Source: Lewinellaceae bacterium
GTDB taxonomy: Bacteria > Bacteroidota > Bacteroidia > Chitinophagales > Saprospiraceae
Assembly: GCA_020636435.1 (NCBI GenBank)
Contig: JACJXX010000001.1
Span: forward strand, 496,001 to 560,000
Length of the DNA: 64,000 bases
Direction: 5' to 3'
In this document: positions 53,926 through 62,054 of the stretch, piece by piece
How positions within the stretch are numbered: the first letter of the stretch is position 1
Layout: every line of letters starts with the position of its first letter
Notes under the pieces: generated by a model
The model's database searches: none
Seen by the model: the letters and a program-made list of their open reading frames with translations, nothing else
What the model was told of the DNA's origin: nothing
Made by a program: the position numbers and the translations under genes

Positions 53926-54538
53926 CTGGGAGTACCGCATCCATCGAAGTTGGGACTGCGACTTGTTAATGGTAGGCATAACGTTTAGTTTATGTGGTCT
54001 GGGAGTACCGCATCCATCGAAGTTGGGACTGCGACGCGTACACAAGTGCGGAGGGGTAAAAAACTGGCCCTGGGAGTACCGCATCCATCGAAGTTGGGAC
54101 TGCGACCAAGAATTAAAAGTATCGCTGTCTCCTACGTAACAGCTGGGAGTACCGCATCCATCGAAGTTGGGACTGCGACTGATTTGTGAATAAGATTTAG
54201 GAAGCAGATGGTACTGGGAGTACCGCATCCATCGAAGTTGGGACTGCGACAGGACTTTCAAGGATGTCCTTGATGAGTTTTAAATGCTGGGAGTACCGCA
54301 TCCATCGAAGTTGGGACTGCGACGAGATTGATAATAGTCATGTTATAATAGTTTAATTCTGGGAGTACCGCATCCATCGAAGTTGGGACTGCGACTGGCA
54401 GAGGCAAAAAAGCAAAAAGCTTTCATAGTCTGGGAGTACCGCATCCATCGAAGTTGGGACTGCGACTAATCAATGGGCAGGATCACCGTGCTTTGTTCTA
54501 CCTGGGAGTACCGCATCCACCGAAGTTGGGACTGCGAT
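53926..54538 (+). CRISPR. CRISPR array 2, 37-bp repeat
   Basis: Nine repeats begin CTGGGAGTACCGCATCC and end GTTGGGACTGCGAC, with eight spacers of 34-36 bases. The last repeat (54502-54538) has C for T in CATCC-ACC and ends in T, marking the old end. The 102 bases after cas2 are the probable leader. The repeat differs from array 1 except for the shared final ACTGCGAC. Confidence 0.97.
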
Positions 54539-54728
54539 CCCGCTTAAGCCTCTCTAAGCTCGCCGGCTCAAACAGGACAAGAAAGGCGAGCTAAGTTCGA
54601 CTAAAAAGCGGGACTGCCTTGCAGGCAGCTTATACTATTTGGCGGCAAGAAGGTTGAGGCCTTGCCGAAATCCCGTCATCTAGCGAAGTAGGCGAACTGA
54701 AAGGAGCCGTCACGCAGCTTCGACGGGA
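54539..54728 (+). mobile_element. multi-hairpin element, array 2 copy 1 (190 bp)
   Basis: Begins CCCGCTTAAGCC directly after the last repeat and ends CGACGGGA. Pairs: CCCGCTT/AAGCGGG, AGCTCGCC/GGCGAGCT, CTGCC/GGCAG, CGGCAAG/CTTGCCG, and TCCCGTC/GACGGGA. It is separated from the next copy by CGAC, which equals the last four bases of the CRISPR repeat. Confidence 0.85.
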
Positions 54729-54732
54729 CGAC

Positions 54733-54922
54733 CCCGCTTAAGCCTCTCTAAGCTCGCCGGCTTTAACAGGACAAGAAAGGCGAGCTAAGTTCGACTAAAA
54801 AGCGGGACTGCCTTGCAGGCAGCTTATACTATTTGGCGGCAAGAAGGTTGAGGCCTTGCCGAAATCCCGTCATCTAGCGAAGTAGGCGAACTGAAAGGAG
54901 CCGTCACGAAGCTTTGACGGGA
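54733..54922 (+). mobile_element. multi-hairpin element, array 2 copy 2 (190 bp)
   Basis: Almost identical to copy 1 at an exact 194-base offset, and again followed by CGAC. Confidence 0.85.
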
Positions 54923-54926
54923 CGAC

Positions 54927-55069
54927 CCCGCTTAAGCCTCTCTAAGCTCGCCGGCTCAAACAGGACAAGAAAGGCGAGCTAAGTTCGACTAAAAAGCGGG
55001 ACTGCCTTGCGGGCAGCTTATACTATTTGGCGGCAAGAAGGTTGAGGCCTTGCCGAAATCCCGTCATTT
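54927..55069 (+). mobile_element. multi-hairpin element, array 2 copy 3, truncated
   Basis: Matches copies 1 and 2 to CCCGTCATTT, then is replaced by a hairpin GCCGCATTC/GAATGTGGC (55071-55092) of the same style as part of the 62-bp insert at 51174. Confidence 0.8.
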
Positions 55070-55108
55070 GGCCGCATTCACCGAATGTGGCACACCCGTA
55101 CAAAAGCA

Positions 55109-55300
55109 TTAGGCACGAGGAAAGAATAAAGTGTTCAATTATGGGGCAGTAATTTTTGTGCCAGGCAAGGCGCGAAGAATGAGGATAGCCAAAGCTACCT
55201 GAGTGATAGCCTGCCCCGCACCCGAAGGGTCGGGGAGCAACGCAGCATGGCGCAAAAAGGACAAGCCAGAATGGACAGTTTATTCTTTCGTCGTGCCTTA
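55109..55300. mobile_element. MITE-like element with about 35-bp imperfect terminal inverted repeats
   Basis: The left end TTAGGCACGAGGAAAGAATA and the complement of the right end, TAAGGCACGACGAAAGAATA, match closely and continue to pair for another 15 bases. The 192-bp unit has no coding capacity. No target duplication is evident. Confidence 0.65.
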
Positions 55301-55410
55301 GTGCCGTCGGTTGAAAATTAATAACCGAGAGATGGGCATTATTGGGCTATGGGCCGCGCCAGCCTGCCAGCCCCAAGGGGCCCCTAATCGGGGCGAGCAG
55401 GCAAGAACGG

Positions 55411-55444
55411 ACGCGAAATTGGCGGAAATCCGCCAATTTCGCGT
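55411..55444. repeat. perfect 15-bp inverted repeat
   Basis: ACGCGAAATTGGCGG and CCGCCAATTTCGCGT pair across AAAT. It is followed by ATCCGCGCTATCCGC motifs related to the dispersed GGATGACGCGGAT family. Confidence 0.7.
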
Positions 55445-55574
55445 CAAAAATCCGTGAAAATCCACAGCATTTGATGCCATAATCCGCGCTATCCGCCTAA
55501 TCCGTGCTCATCCGTGTTCCATTTCCATTTGAGCCTGTAACCCTATTGACCCATAATACTTTAATCTGCGGCAC

Positions 55575-55697
55575 GGCTACCATTCTAACGTTGGACAGCC
55601 AAGTGGGGCTTCGTACATCCTACACAACCCAGGACCGCCGTTGGACCCGTACATCGTACACATCCCGGCAACCTTTGTCCAATCTTAGACAGATAGC
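55575..55697. mobile_element. MITE-like palindromic element, copy 2, with 9-bp flanking direct repeat
   Basis: Ends GGCTACCATTCTAACGTTGG and CCAATCTTAGACAGATAGC are imperfect inverted repeats of the type at 38041-38150. CTGCGGCAC occurs immediately on both sides (55566-55574 and 55698-55706), as expected of a target-site duplication. Confidence 0.65.
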
Positions 55698-55714
55698 CTG
55701 CGGCACCATAGTTC

Positions 55715-56407
55715 TTACCCCCCTTCCTGCAACTTCCTCAACAGCCCCTCCCGATACGACCGCCCAACCGGAATCTTATCTTCTCCAATCACCACAAAAT
55801 TGCCCTCCAGGTACTGGATTCTGGCCAAAGAGACCAGATAGGACCGGTGAATGCGAAAGAAGGCGCCGGCCGGCAATTCCTCTTCCAGTTGGTTGAGCGT
55901 GGTTTTCGGGACGTACAACTGCCCGGCGGCATGAACCTTCACATAATCGCCGTAAGCCTGGAGGTAGAGGATTTCTTCCAGGGGTACGCGATACAATTTT
56001 CGATCTGCCTGCAGGAGAAGGACAGCGGGCGTTTTCGGAGCTTCCGGAACAGCCGGCAACCGCTGGGATTTATTCACCGCTTTTAAAAATCGTTCGAACG
56101 AAATGGGTTTGAGCAGGTAGTCGACAGCCTCGAGTTCGAAGCCTTCCAGGGCGTATTCGGGGTAGGCGGTGGTGAAAATCACGGCCGGCGGCTCCGCCAG
56201 GGCCTTCACCAGGCCGATGCCGGAAAGCTTGGGCATGTTGATGTCCAGGAACAACAACCGCGGATGAAGCTCCTGAACGGCCTGCATGCCCAGGATGGCG
56301 TCAGTGGCGCTGCCCAGCAGCCGCAATTGCGGCGTTTGGCCGATGTAGCGCTCCAGCACCTTGATGGCGGGCGGCTCGTCGTCGATGATGTAACAACTCA
56401 ATACCAT
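55715..56407 (-). CDS. LytTR-type response regulator
   Basis: A 230-residue regulator. The receiver domain (1-120) has phospho-acceptor Asp in LLFLDINMPKLSG. The LytTR DNA-binding domain (about 135-230) has LYLQAYGDYVKVH and FFRIHRSYLVSLARI. It overlaps the upstream histidine-kinase gene by ten bases and forms its partner. Target genes are unknown. Confidence 0.92.
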   Translation of the reverse strand: MVLSCYIIDDEPPAIKVLERYIGQTPQLRLLGSATDAILGMQAVQELHPRLLFLDINMPKLSGIGLVKALAEPPAVIFTTAYPEYALEGFELEAVDYLLKPISFERFLKAVNKSQRLPAVPEAPKTPAVLLLQADRKLYRVPLEEILYLQAYGDYVKVHAAGQLYVPKTTLNQLEEELPAGAFFRIHRSYLVSLARIQYLEGNFVVIGEDKIPVGRSYREGLLRKLQEGG

Positions 56408-57456
56408 TTCTTATTGATCTTTAAAGTCACGGAAAATACTTTCCCATCCTCATATACCACCAGCTCGTGCCGTTGGGGAAAAAGCAGGTTCAGGCGCTTT
56501 TTTACGTTGTCCAGCCCGATGCCGCCCTGCGTTCCGGGAAGGCGCGCGCCGGGCGGCGCCGTGTCGTTTTCTATGTTGAAAAAAATGCTCTCGCTGCCGA
56601 CCCGGAAGCGTATGCGGGCGAAAGCGGCCTGCCCGTCTCCTTTTAATCCGTGTTTGAAAGCGTTCTCCACAAAAGGTATGAACAAAAGCGGGGGCACTTC
56701 CACCTCCCCGGCGCTGCCCTCCACGGCCATTTCTACCTGCGCGCTTTCTCCCAAACGCAACCGCTGAAGTTCGATGTAATTCCGGATGTACTCCAGTTCT
56801 TTCTCCAGCGCCACCTGCCTGGCGTTGCAGTCGTACAACATATAGCGCATGCAATCGGCCAGCCGCAGGATGGCCTCCGGCACCTGGGGCGAACCATCCA
56901 GGGCAAAGCTGTAAAGGTTGTTGAGGGTGTTGAACAAAAAGTGGGGGTCGACCTGGGCCTTGAGCGCCCTGAGTTCCGCCTCGGCCTTCTCCTTTTCCAG
57001 TTGGGCAATGCGCTTTTGCTGTTGCTGGGCCTCAAACCACCCCTTGGATAGCTTGAGCAGGGTAGCAGCGGCCAGGTAAACGATATGGTATTGAGCTATT
57101 TCAGAGGCTTTAAAGTAGGAAATGAAATAGTAGCCGGGAAACAGCCTGTCCGCCAGGCTATCGAAAGTGAGGATGTTTAAATAAGTGCCGGCGGCCAGCA
57201 AGGCGGCAATGGAAATGGCGTATAAGCCGTACCGCCGCCGCTGCAGCAGCCGGGGGATCAAAACCAGCAGGTTGGCATAAACCGCCAACCAGAGGCTGAG
57301 GTGAAAAAGCAGGGTGTAGATCAGGTCCACCCGTTGTATTTCCTGCTCATAGGCAAAATGCCGGGCCAGGATGTAAAACGACAAGCCCCAGAAGGCCAGG
57401 TGCTGGACGAGGCGCATTTGGAAGAAACTTGTGCCAGGGCTGGTCGTTTTATTCAT
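56398..57456 (-). CDS. LytS/YehU-type sensor histidine kinase
   Basis: A 352-residue membrane kinase. Four hydrophobic helices lie in the first 150 residues with no large extracellular sensor. A coiled coil (QQQKRIAQLEKEKAEAEL) leads to the His_kinase box LKAQVDPHFLFNTLNNLYS, whose His is the phospho-acceptor, then the ATPase with NAFKHG and GGIGLDNVKKRL. The start at 57456 is preferred because the 16 residues upstream derive from a dispersed repeat. It is co-transcribed with the LytTR regulator. The signal is unknown. Confidence 0.9.
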   Translation of the reverse strand: MNKTTSPGTSFFQMRLVQHLAFWGLSFYILARHFAYEQEIQRVDLIYTLLFHLSLWLAVYANLLVLIPRLLQRRRYGLYAISIAALLAAGTYLNILTFDSLADRLFPGYYFISYFKASEIAQYHIVYLAAATLLKLSKGWFEAQQQQKRIAQLEKEKAEAELRALKAQVDPHFLFNTLNNLYSFALDGSPQVPEAILRLADCMRYMLYDCNARQVALEKELEYIRNYIELQRLRLGESAQVEMAVEGSAGEVEVPPLLFIPFVENAFKHGLKGDGQAAFARIRFRVGSESIFFNIENDTAPPGARLPGTQGGIGLDNVKKRLNLLFPQRHELVVYEDGKVFSVTLKINKKWY

Positions 57457-57554
57457 GCCTGAAGTGCTGGTGTTTGTAGGGGTTGGATGGTTGCCCTTCG
57501 ACAAGCTCAGGGTGAAATGGTTTTATGGTTGGCGCCGCTTTGCCGCCTGCTTTC

Positions 57555-58106
57555 TCACTTCGTCAAATGCTCCGGAGACAAAAACGCCTGTTCTTCTTCT
57601 GCGTATTTGCGCACAAACTCCTGCAACTCGGCGGTTGGCGCGGTCAGGACGATGATGTCTTCCTCCATGACCTCGTGCTTGATGCGGATTTTGCGCTGTT
57701 CAAACAGTTTTTCCAGCCACTCGATGTCGAAGAAGTAGAGTTTCATGTCATTCTGGCCAAAAGCAACTTTGGCGAAGGAGTGGGTGGCCAGAAGCGGGGC
57801 GATGGCCAGGCCGTCGTCGTCGCTGCAGCGGTTTTTGGTATTGTAAAAATCGAAAAAATAATGATCGCCTAAGCGGACGAGGTGCACTTTAAACTCAGCC
57901 TGCTCGTCCTCGTCGGAAAATTCCAGCTCGTAGTACTTGCCGTCTCCCTGGCTGAAAACCCAGGTTTCTTTGCCGTTTTGCCACTCGCCGAGAATCTCCT
58001 TCCGGAAAACCAGCTTGTCTTCCGAATAAAGCGGGTGCAGGGAAGGGATGCAGGATGGCAACACAGCGGCCAGGGCAAGGGTTAAAACAACGATTGACTT
58101 TTTCAT
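57555..58106 (-). CDS. hypothetical lipoprotein
   Basis: A 183-residue lipoprotein with signal ending VLPSC (Cys19), then SLHPLYSEDKLVFRKEILGEW, which resembles a lipocalin-like opening seen in many Bacteroidota lipoproteins. The rest alternates beta strands (YYELEFSDEDEQAEFKVHLV) and an acidic tail. Specific function unknown. It is on the same strand as the two-component pair. Confidence 0.7.
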   Translation of the reverse strand: MKKSIVVLTLALAAVLPSCIPSLHPLYSEDKLVFRKEILGEWQNGKETWVFSQGDGKYYELEFSDEDEQAEFKVHLVRLGDHYFFDFYNTKNRCSDDDGLAIAPLLATHSFAKVAFGQNDMKLYFFDIEWLEKLFEQRKIRIKHEVMEEDIIVLTAPTAELQEFVRKYAEEEQAFLSPEHLTK

Positions 58107-58237
58107 GATCTCAATTTTATTTCAAAACTAAGCTCAGGAGCAGCAGTTGCCAAAAGTAATCGTTGAACGGCAGGCTGCGGTAGGTGAACGGATAGCGAGT
58201 CGCCGGAGGAAAGCAAACAAAAACTGCACGTAGGCCC

Positions 58238-59029
58238 TCACCCCGGCCTCACCCGCCACCCCTCCCGCTTCAAATAGCGCAGCACCCCCTTCCCTCCCGC
58301 CAGATGCCCCGCGCCAATGGCGCAGAAGAGGCGATGCTGCTCCGCCAGCTCAACGATCCGGCCCGCCATGATGCGGTTGCGGCGGTACAGCAGGAGCTCG
58401 CGCAGGCCGGAGGCGCTGCGCCTGGCCGACCGGTACAGTTTGAAGATGTCGCCTTCCTGATAGATTTCCGCCATGCGCAACAGCTGCCGGCGGTGGCGGC
58501 CGATGTGCTGCCCCATTTCCACCAGGGCCTGCACCTGGTATTCGAGCGGGATCTGCTGCAGGATGTCCAGCTGCTCGCGGTAGGATTCGATGCCGACGAT
58601 GGGTTTGCCCAGGCTTTCGGCGTACTTCCAGAGGTGCTCATCCAGCGAAACGGGCATGTCCTGGGAGAGGATGCGCTCGTTGATGATGTTGGACACCATC
58701 ATGGGAGAAAAATATTGCAGGTTGTTCAAGTCAAGGCCGGCAACTTTCCGGAATATCTTGCGGATTTTGCGGAATTTTTTATCGGGTATGAGCTGGGCAA
58801 GGGACTGGCCCTCCGGCAGGCGGATGAGGCTGGGGTCTATGCCGGCGGGCGCCTCCCCCAGGTCGAACTCCAGCGCCAGAATGTCGCATTCCGCGATCTT
58901 TTCATAGGCCGGCTCCAGGAAAGAAAAGGCCCTTCGGTCCTGCACGTGCATGGTGCCGTAGATGTAGGAAGCGCCCGGCGAACTTTCCTTTCGGATCTCC
59001 CACAACAATGTCTTCTTTTTGTCTTTCAT
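58238..59029 (-). CDS. TraB/GumN (TIKI-like) family protein
   Basis: A 263-residue protein. The family's paired motifs are intact: SYIYGTMHVQD near the N-terminus, LALEFDLGE, LDEHLWKYAESLGKPIVGIES, and CAIGAGHLAGGKGVLRYL near the C-terminus. Eukaryotic TIKI relatives are metalloproteases; bacterial members are mostly untested. No signal peptide is seen with this start. The frame is open for 120 codons upstream, but those encode the tandem DNA repeat at 59046-59335, so the ATG at 59029 is used. Confidence 0.8.
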   Translation of the reverse strand: MKDKKKTLLWEIRKESSPGASYIYGTMHVQDRRAFSFLEPAYEKIAECDILALEFDLGEAPAGIDPSLIRLPEGQSLAQLIPDKKFRKIRKIFRKVAGLDLNNLQYFSPMMVSNIINERILSQDMPVSLDEHLWKYAESLGKPIVGIESYREQLDILQQIPLEYQVQALVEMGQHIGRHRRQLLRMAEIYQEGDIFKLYRSARRSASGLRELLLYRRNRIMAGRIVELAEQHRLFCAIGAGHLAGGKGVLRYLKREGWRVRPG

Positions 59030-59045
59030 TGGAATGGCCTTTGGT

Positions 59046-59335
59046 GGATGGGAAGTCGGAAGTCGGAAGTCGGAAGCGACCGAAGGGAGTCCCGCACCGA
59101 CGAAGGAGGTCGGGAGCGGAAATCGGAAATCGGAAGCGACCGAAGGGAGTCCCGCACCGACGAAGGAGGTCGGGGGCGGAAATCGGAAGGCGGAAGCGAC
59201 CGAAGGGAGTCCCGCACCGACGAAGGAGGTCGGGAGCGGAAATCGGAAGTCGGAAGGCGGAAAACCCGGCTTCGCATTTCCCACTTCCCACTTCGCACTT
59301 CCCACTTCCCACTTCGCATTTCCGCCCAAAACGCA
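59046..59335. repeat. tandem repeat upstream of the TraB-like gene
   Basis: Three units of about 64 bp carry CGACCGAAGGGAGTCCCGCA and CGACGAAGGAGGTCGGG. They are flanked on the left by GGAAGTCGGAAGTC and on the right by the complementary type CCCACTTCCCACTTCGC, making the block foldable. It separates the gene from the Lrp-type gene and contains no other signal I can identify. Confidence 0.8.
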
Positions 59336-59398
59336 AAGCCGCTGCCGGAAGTAAACCATGCAGCGGCTGAAGCCTTTTGCGGGAATCATCCCGTTTGC

Positions 59399-59872
59399 CT
59401 ATTCGTACTTGTAAGGCAGCACTTTCGAATCCTTGACGGTAGAAAGGGTCATCAGCGTTTTGAGGCGCTCGATCTCATCGATCTGCGAAAGCGTCTTGAA
59501 CAAAAGCTGTTCGTAGGTAGGGATGTCCTTGCACACGATCTTGATCAGGAAATCCGCTTCTCCGGTAATGATGTAACACTCTGTAATTTCTTCAATCTCC
59601 TTGATCTTTTCCAGGAAGTGGTTCAGCGCATTTTCTTTCTGCCAGGCGAGGGATACCAGCACGAAGGTCTTGACGTTCAGCCCAATAGACTGGGGGTTGA
59701 CCTTGGCGTGGTAGCTTTCGATGACGGTGGCGTTTTCCAGCTTTTTCACCCTTTCCAGCGTAGGCGCCGGGGAGAGCCCGATCCTTTTGGAAAGTTCCAG
59801 GTTGGTAATCTTGCTGTTCTCCTGAAGGATTTTGAGGATCTTGAGGTCGATCTTGTCTAGTTTGTCCGGCAT
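59399..59872 (-). CDS. Lrp/AsnC family transcriptional regulator
   Basis: A 157-residue regulator. The N-terminal helix-turn-helix is KIDLKILKILQENSKITNLE followed by LSKRIGLSPAPTLERVKKLE. The C-terminal RAM domain (about 70-150) includes ECYIITGEADFLIKIVC, which binds amino acids and assembles octamers. The next genes on the same strand, glutamate dehydrogenase and a branched-chain aminotransferase, are plausible targets, though this is only inferred. Confidence 0.92.
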   Translation of the reverse strand: MPDKLDKIDLKILKILQENSKITNLELSKRIGLSPAPTLERVKKLENATVIESYHAKVNPQSIGLNVKTFVLVSLAWQKENALNHFLEKIKEIEEITECYIITGEADFLIKIVCKDIPTYEQLLFKTLSQIDEIERLKTLMTLSTVKDSKVLPYKYE

Positions 59873-60022
59873 TGTCCGTTTCGTTATGCTTTTTATAGAA
59901 AAAAAACCGCTGTAAGATATTGACTAAAAGAATAAAATACAAATGATCTGGCAGTCAAACCCATCTAAATTTTTTTATTTCCCTTTTTTGGGAAATATTT
60001 TACAACAAAATTTCGAAAGCAG

Positions 60023-60064
60023 AAAAAAAAATTGCCGGAAGCGCGCAGATGGCGCTTCCGGCAA
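60023..60064 (-). terminator. intrinsic terminator after glutamate dehydrogenase
   Basis: On the minus strand TTGCCGGAAGCG pairs with CGCTTCCGGCAA across about nine bases, followed by a run of nine T (A-run at 60023-60031). Confidence 0.88.
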
Positions 60065-60080
60065 AAAAGCCTTCGCTCCC

Positions 60081-61520
60081 CTATGGGAATATGCCCAGGG
60101 AGAGGTAATCGCTGCTGATCTTGCTGATGGCGCTGACGAAAGCGGCGGTGCGCAGGTCCTCCACCTTTCGCTTGCGCTTCATCACTTCGCGGATTTGGTT
60201 GTAAGCGCTGATCATCGTTTCCTCCAGGCCGGAACGCACCAGGTCGATCTCCTCGGCTCCGCGGCCGATCATCTGACGTTCCCGCTCGCCGATGCTGTGG
60301 CCGGTCAGGCGTTCCACCAGTTCGATCAGGTTCTGGTAGGTCTGCTGGTTGAACCGCTTGTCCATGCGCCCGAAACGCATGTGGGAAAGGTTTTTCAGCC
60401 ATTCAAAATAGGAAACCGTCACCCCGCCGGCATTGAGGAACACGTCGGGTATGATCAGCTTGCCTGCTTCCAGCAGGAGCTCTTCGCCCATGGAGGTAAT
60501 GGGGCCGTTGGCCGCCTCGGCGATGATCTTGGCTTTGATCTTGTGGGCATTTTCGGTGGTGATCTGGTTTTCCAAAGCTGCCGGCACCAGAATGTCGCAT
60601 TCCATTTCCAGGACGGCCTTGCGGTTCTCCTTATCCAGGACGGTAGCGCCCGGATAACCAATGATAGAACCCGTTTCCTTCCTGAACTTCAGGAGGTCGT
60701 GAATATCTATGCCGTCTTTTTTATAAATGGCGCCTTCTACTTCTCCGACTCCTACGATCTTGACGCCCCCTTCATCCTGGGAAATGGTGGCCGTGTAAGA
60801 ACCCACATTTCCAAGGCCCTGGATCACCATGGTCTTGCCTTCGATACCGGGCTCCAGGCCCAGCCTTTTCATGTCCTCCTTATAGTTGCAGGCTTCCCGT
60901 ATGCCGTAGAAGACGCCCCGGCCGGTGGCCTCCGTCCTGCCGCGAATACCGTGCTGGTTTACCGGTTTGCCGGTCACGCAGCCGGCAGCGTCGATGTCGT
61001 CGCCGTTGAAAGTGCGGTAGGTGTCGTAAATCCAGGCCATTTCGCGGGAGCCTGTTCCGTAGTCTGGCGCCGGAACATCCACAGAAGGGCCGATCATGTT
61101 TCGGCGGACGAGCTCGGAAGTGTACCGCCGGGTAATCTTTTCGATCTGCGACGGCGTAAATTCCCAGGGGTTGATCTTTACGCCTCCTTTGGCGCCGCCG
61201 AACGGCACGTCGACAATGGCGCACTTGTAGGTCATCAGAGTAGCCAGCGCCATGACCTCTTCCCGGTTGACGTGGTTGCTGAAGCGGATACCGCCTTTGG
61301 TGGGCGTGCGGTGGTGGCTGTGCTGAACGCGGTAGGCTTCGATTACCCGGTACTCGTTTCCGACCTTGACCGGGAAGTGAACCTGATAGATGGCATTGCA
61401 CACTTTGATCTGCTCCAACAGGCCAGGGTGAAGGCCGGTATGGCGGGCAGCCTTATCAAAGTAATTTTGAACGCTTTGATAAAAGCTGGTTTGTGACTTT
61501 GGTTCGAGATTAATCATCAT
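60081..61520 (-). CDS. gdhA: Glu/Leu/Phe/Val family dehydrogenase, glutamate dehydrogenase type
   Basis: A 479-residue enzyme interconverting glutamate with 2-oxoglutarate and ammonia. HSHHRTPTKGGIRFSNHV and DVPFGGAKGGVKINP form the substrate pocket, with the catalytic Lys in GGAKGG and the Asp in VPAPDYGTG. The nucleotide fold has VIQGLGNVGSYTA. The longer N-terminus and the LNAGGVTVSYFEW segment fit the family. NAD versus NADP use is not certain. It overlaps the CcmD-like gene upstream by eleven bases. Confidence 0.9.
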   Translation of the reverse strand: MMINLEPKSQTSFYQSVQNYFDKAARHTGLHPGLLEQIKVCNAIYQVHFPVKVGNEYRVIEAYRVQHSHHRTPTKGGIRFSNHVNREEVMALATLMTYKCAIVDVPFGGAKGGVKINPWEFTPSQIEKITRRYTSELVRRNMIGPSVDVPAPDYGTGSREMAWIYDTYRTFNGDDIDAAGCVTGKPVNQHGIRGRTEATGRGVFYGIREACNYKEDMKRLGLEPGIEGKTMVIQGLGNVGSYTATISQDEGGVKIVGVGEVEGAIYKKDGIDIHDLLKFRKETGSIIGYPGATVLDKENRKAVLEMECDILVPAALENQITTENAHKIKAKIIAEAANGPITSMGEELLLEAGKLIIPDVFLNAGGVTVSYFEWLKNLSHMRFGRMDKRFNQQTYQNLIELVERLTGHSIGERERQMIGRGAEEIDLVRSGLEETMISAYNQIREVMKRKRKVEDLRTAAFVSAISKISSDYLSLGIFP

Positions 61521-61722
61521 CCTTAATTTGATTTTCTAATTTGGTTAGTTTTCTATCCAGATAAATTAAAAACAGGACGATGCCAATGAAGATGGTGACG
61601 ATAACGGCCACCACCACATAAATCTTCCCGGTACTGCGCATAAAATCCGCCTCCTCTCCCTGTCCGAACATGAAGGAGGAAAGCAACAGGAAGAGCGCCG
61701 TAAAAAGGCCATGCTTTTTCAT
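61510..61722 (-). CDS. CcmD-like small membrane protein
   Basis: A 70-residue protein: signal-like helix FTALFLLLSSFMFGQG, then MRSTGKIYVVVAVIVTIFIG leading into a transmembrane helix and a basic tail YLDRKLTKLENQIKDDD. This layout is that of Bacteroidota CcmD family proteins, which accompany cytochrome c maturation genes (haem export, ABC transporter side). Here no other ccm gene is inside the window on this side, and its last codons overlap the start of glutamate dehydrogenase by eleven bases. Start taken at 61722, the first ATG giving a signal-like N-terminus. Confidence 0.7.
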   Translation of the reverse strand: MKKHGLFTALFLLLSSFMFGQGEEADFMRSTGKIYVVVAVIVTIFIGIVLFLIYLDRKLTKLENQIKDDD

Positions 61723-62054
61723 TGAATTTCGCTGTTTTCGTCCGAAAAAATGCCGCCTCAATGGGCGTGAGAGGGCGCTTTTTTGGATAGGCTAAAGTCG
61801 CTCTAATTTTTTACTTCGCCAAATATTGTTCTGCCTTTTATCTTCGGTTATTTGCTGCCGGGCAAAATGCAGGGGTCCTCCCGAACCTGAGAAAATAGAA
61901 CACGGATGACGCAGATTGAGCGGATTTACACGGATTGGCTAATGCTAAAGGCAATCCGCGAAAACCCATTGAATCCGTGTCATCCGCGTTCTATCCCAAC
62001 AGATATCCAGAGCAAGGGATAACTCCTGTTTCCTGGCAGGGCAGGAAGTTTTTT
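61723..62054. repeat. gap with imperfect inverted repeat of the GGATGACGCGGAT family
   Basis: At about 61896-61935, GAACACGGATGACGCAGATT is followed by GAGCGGATTTACACGGATT; at 61952-61995 the complementary AATCCGTGTCATCCGCGTTC occurs. The arms can fold together. No gene is seen. Confidence 0.65.

Noticed and set aside
50676..55069. Retron or tracrRNA interpretation of the multi-hairpin elements
   Set aside because: There is no reverse transcriptase nearby, and type III systems do not use a tracrRNA; tandem and nested copies fit a mobile palindromic element better. A transcribed role is not excluded.
58304..59860. 518-codon plus-strand frame across the TraB-like and Lrp genes
   Set aside because: It is antisense to two recognisable genes and passes through a tandem DNA repeat.
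59943..61496. 517-codon plus-strand frame opposite glutamate dehydrogenase
   Set aside because: Glutamate dehydrogenase is unambiguous on the minus strand; the plus frame has no family features.
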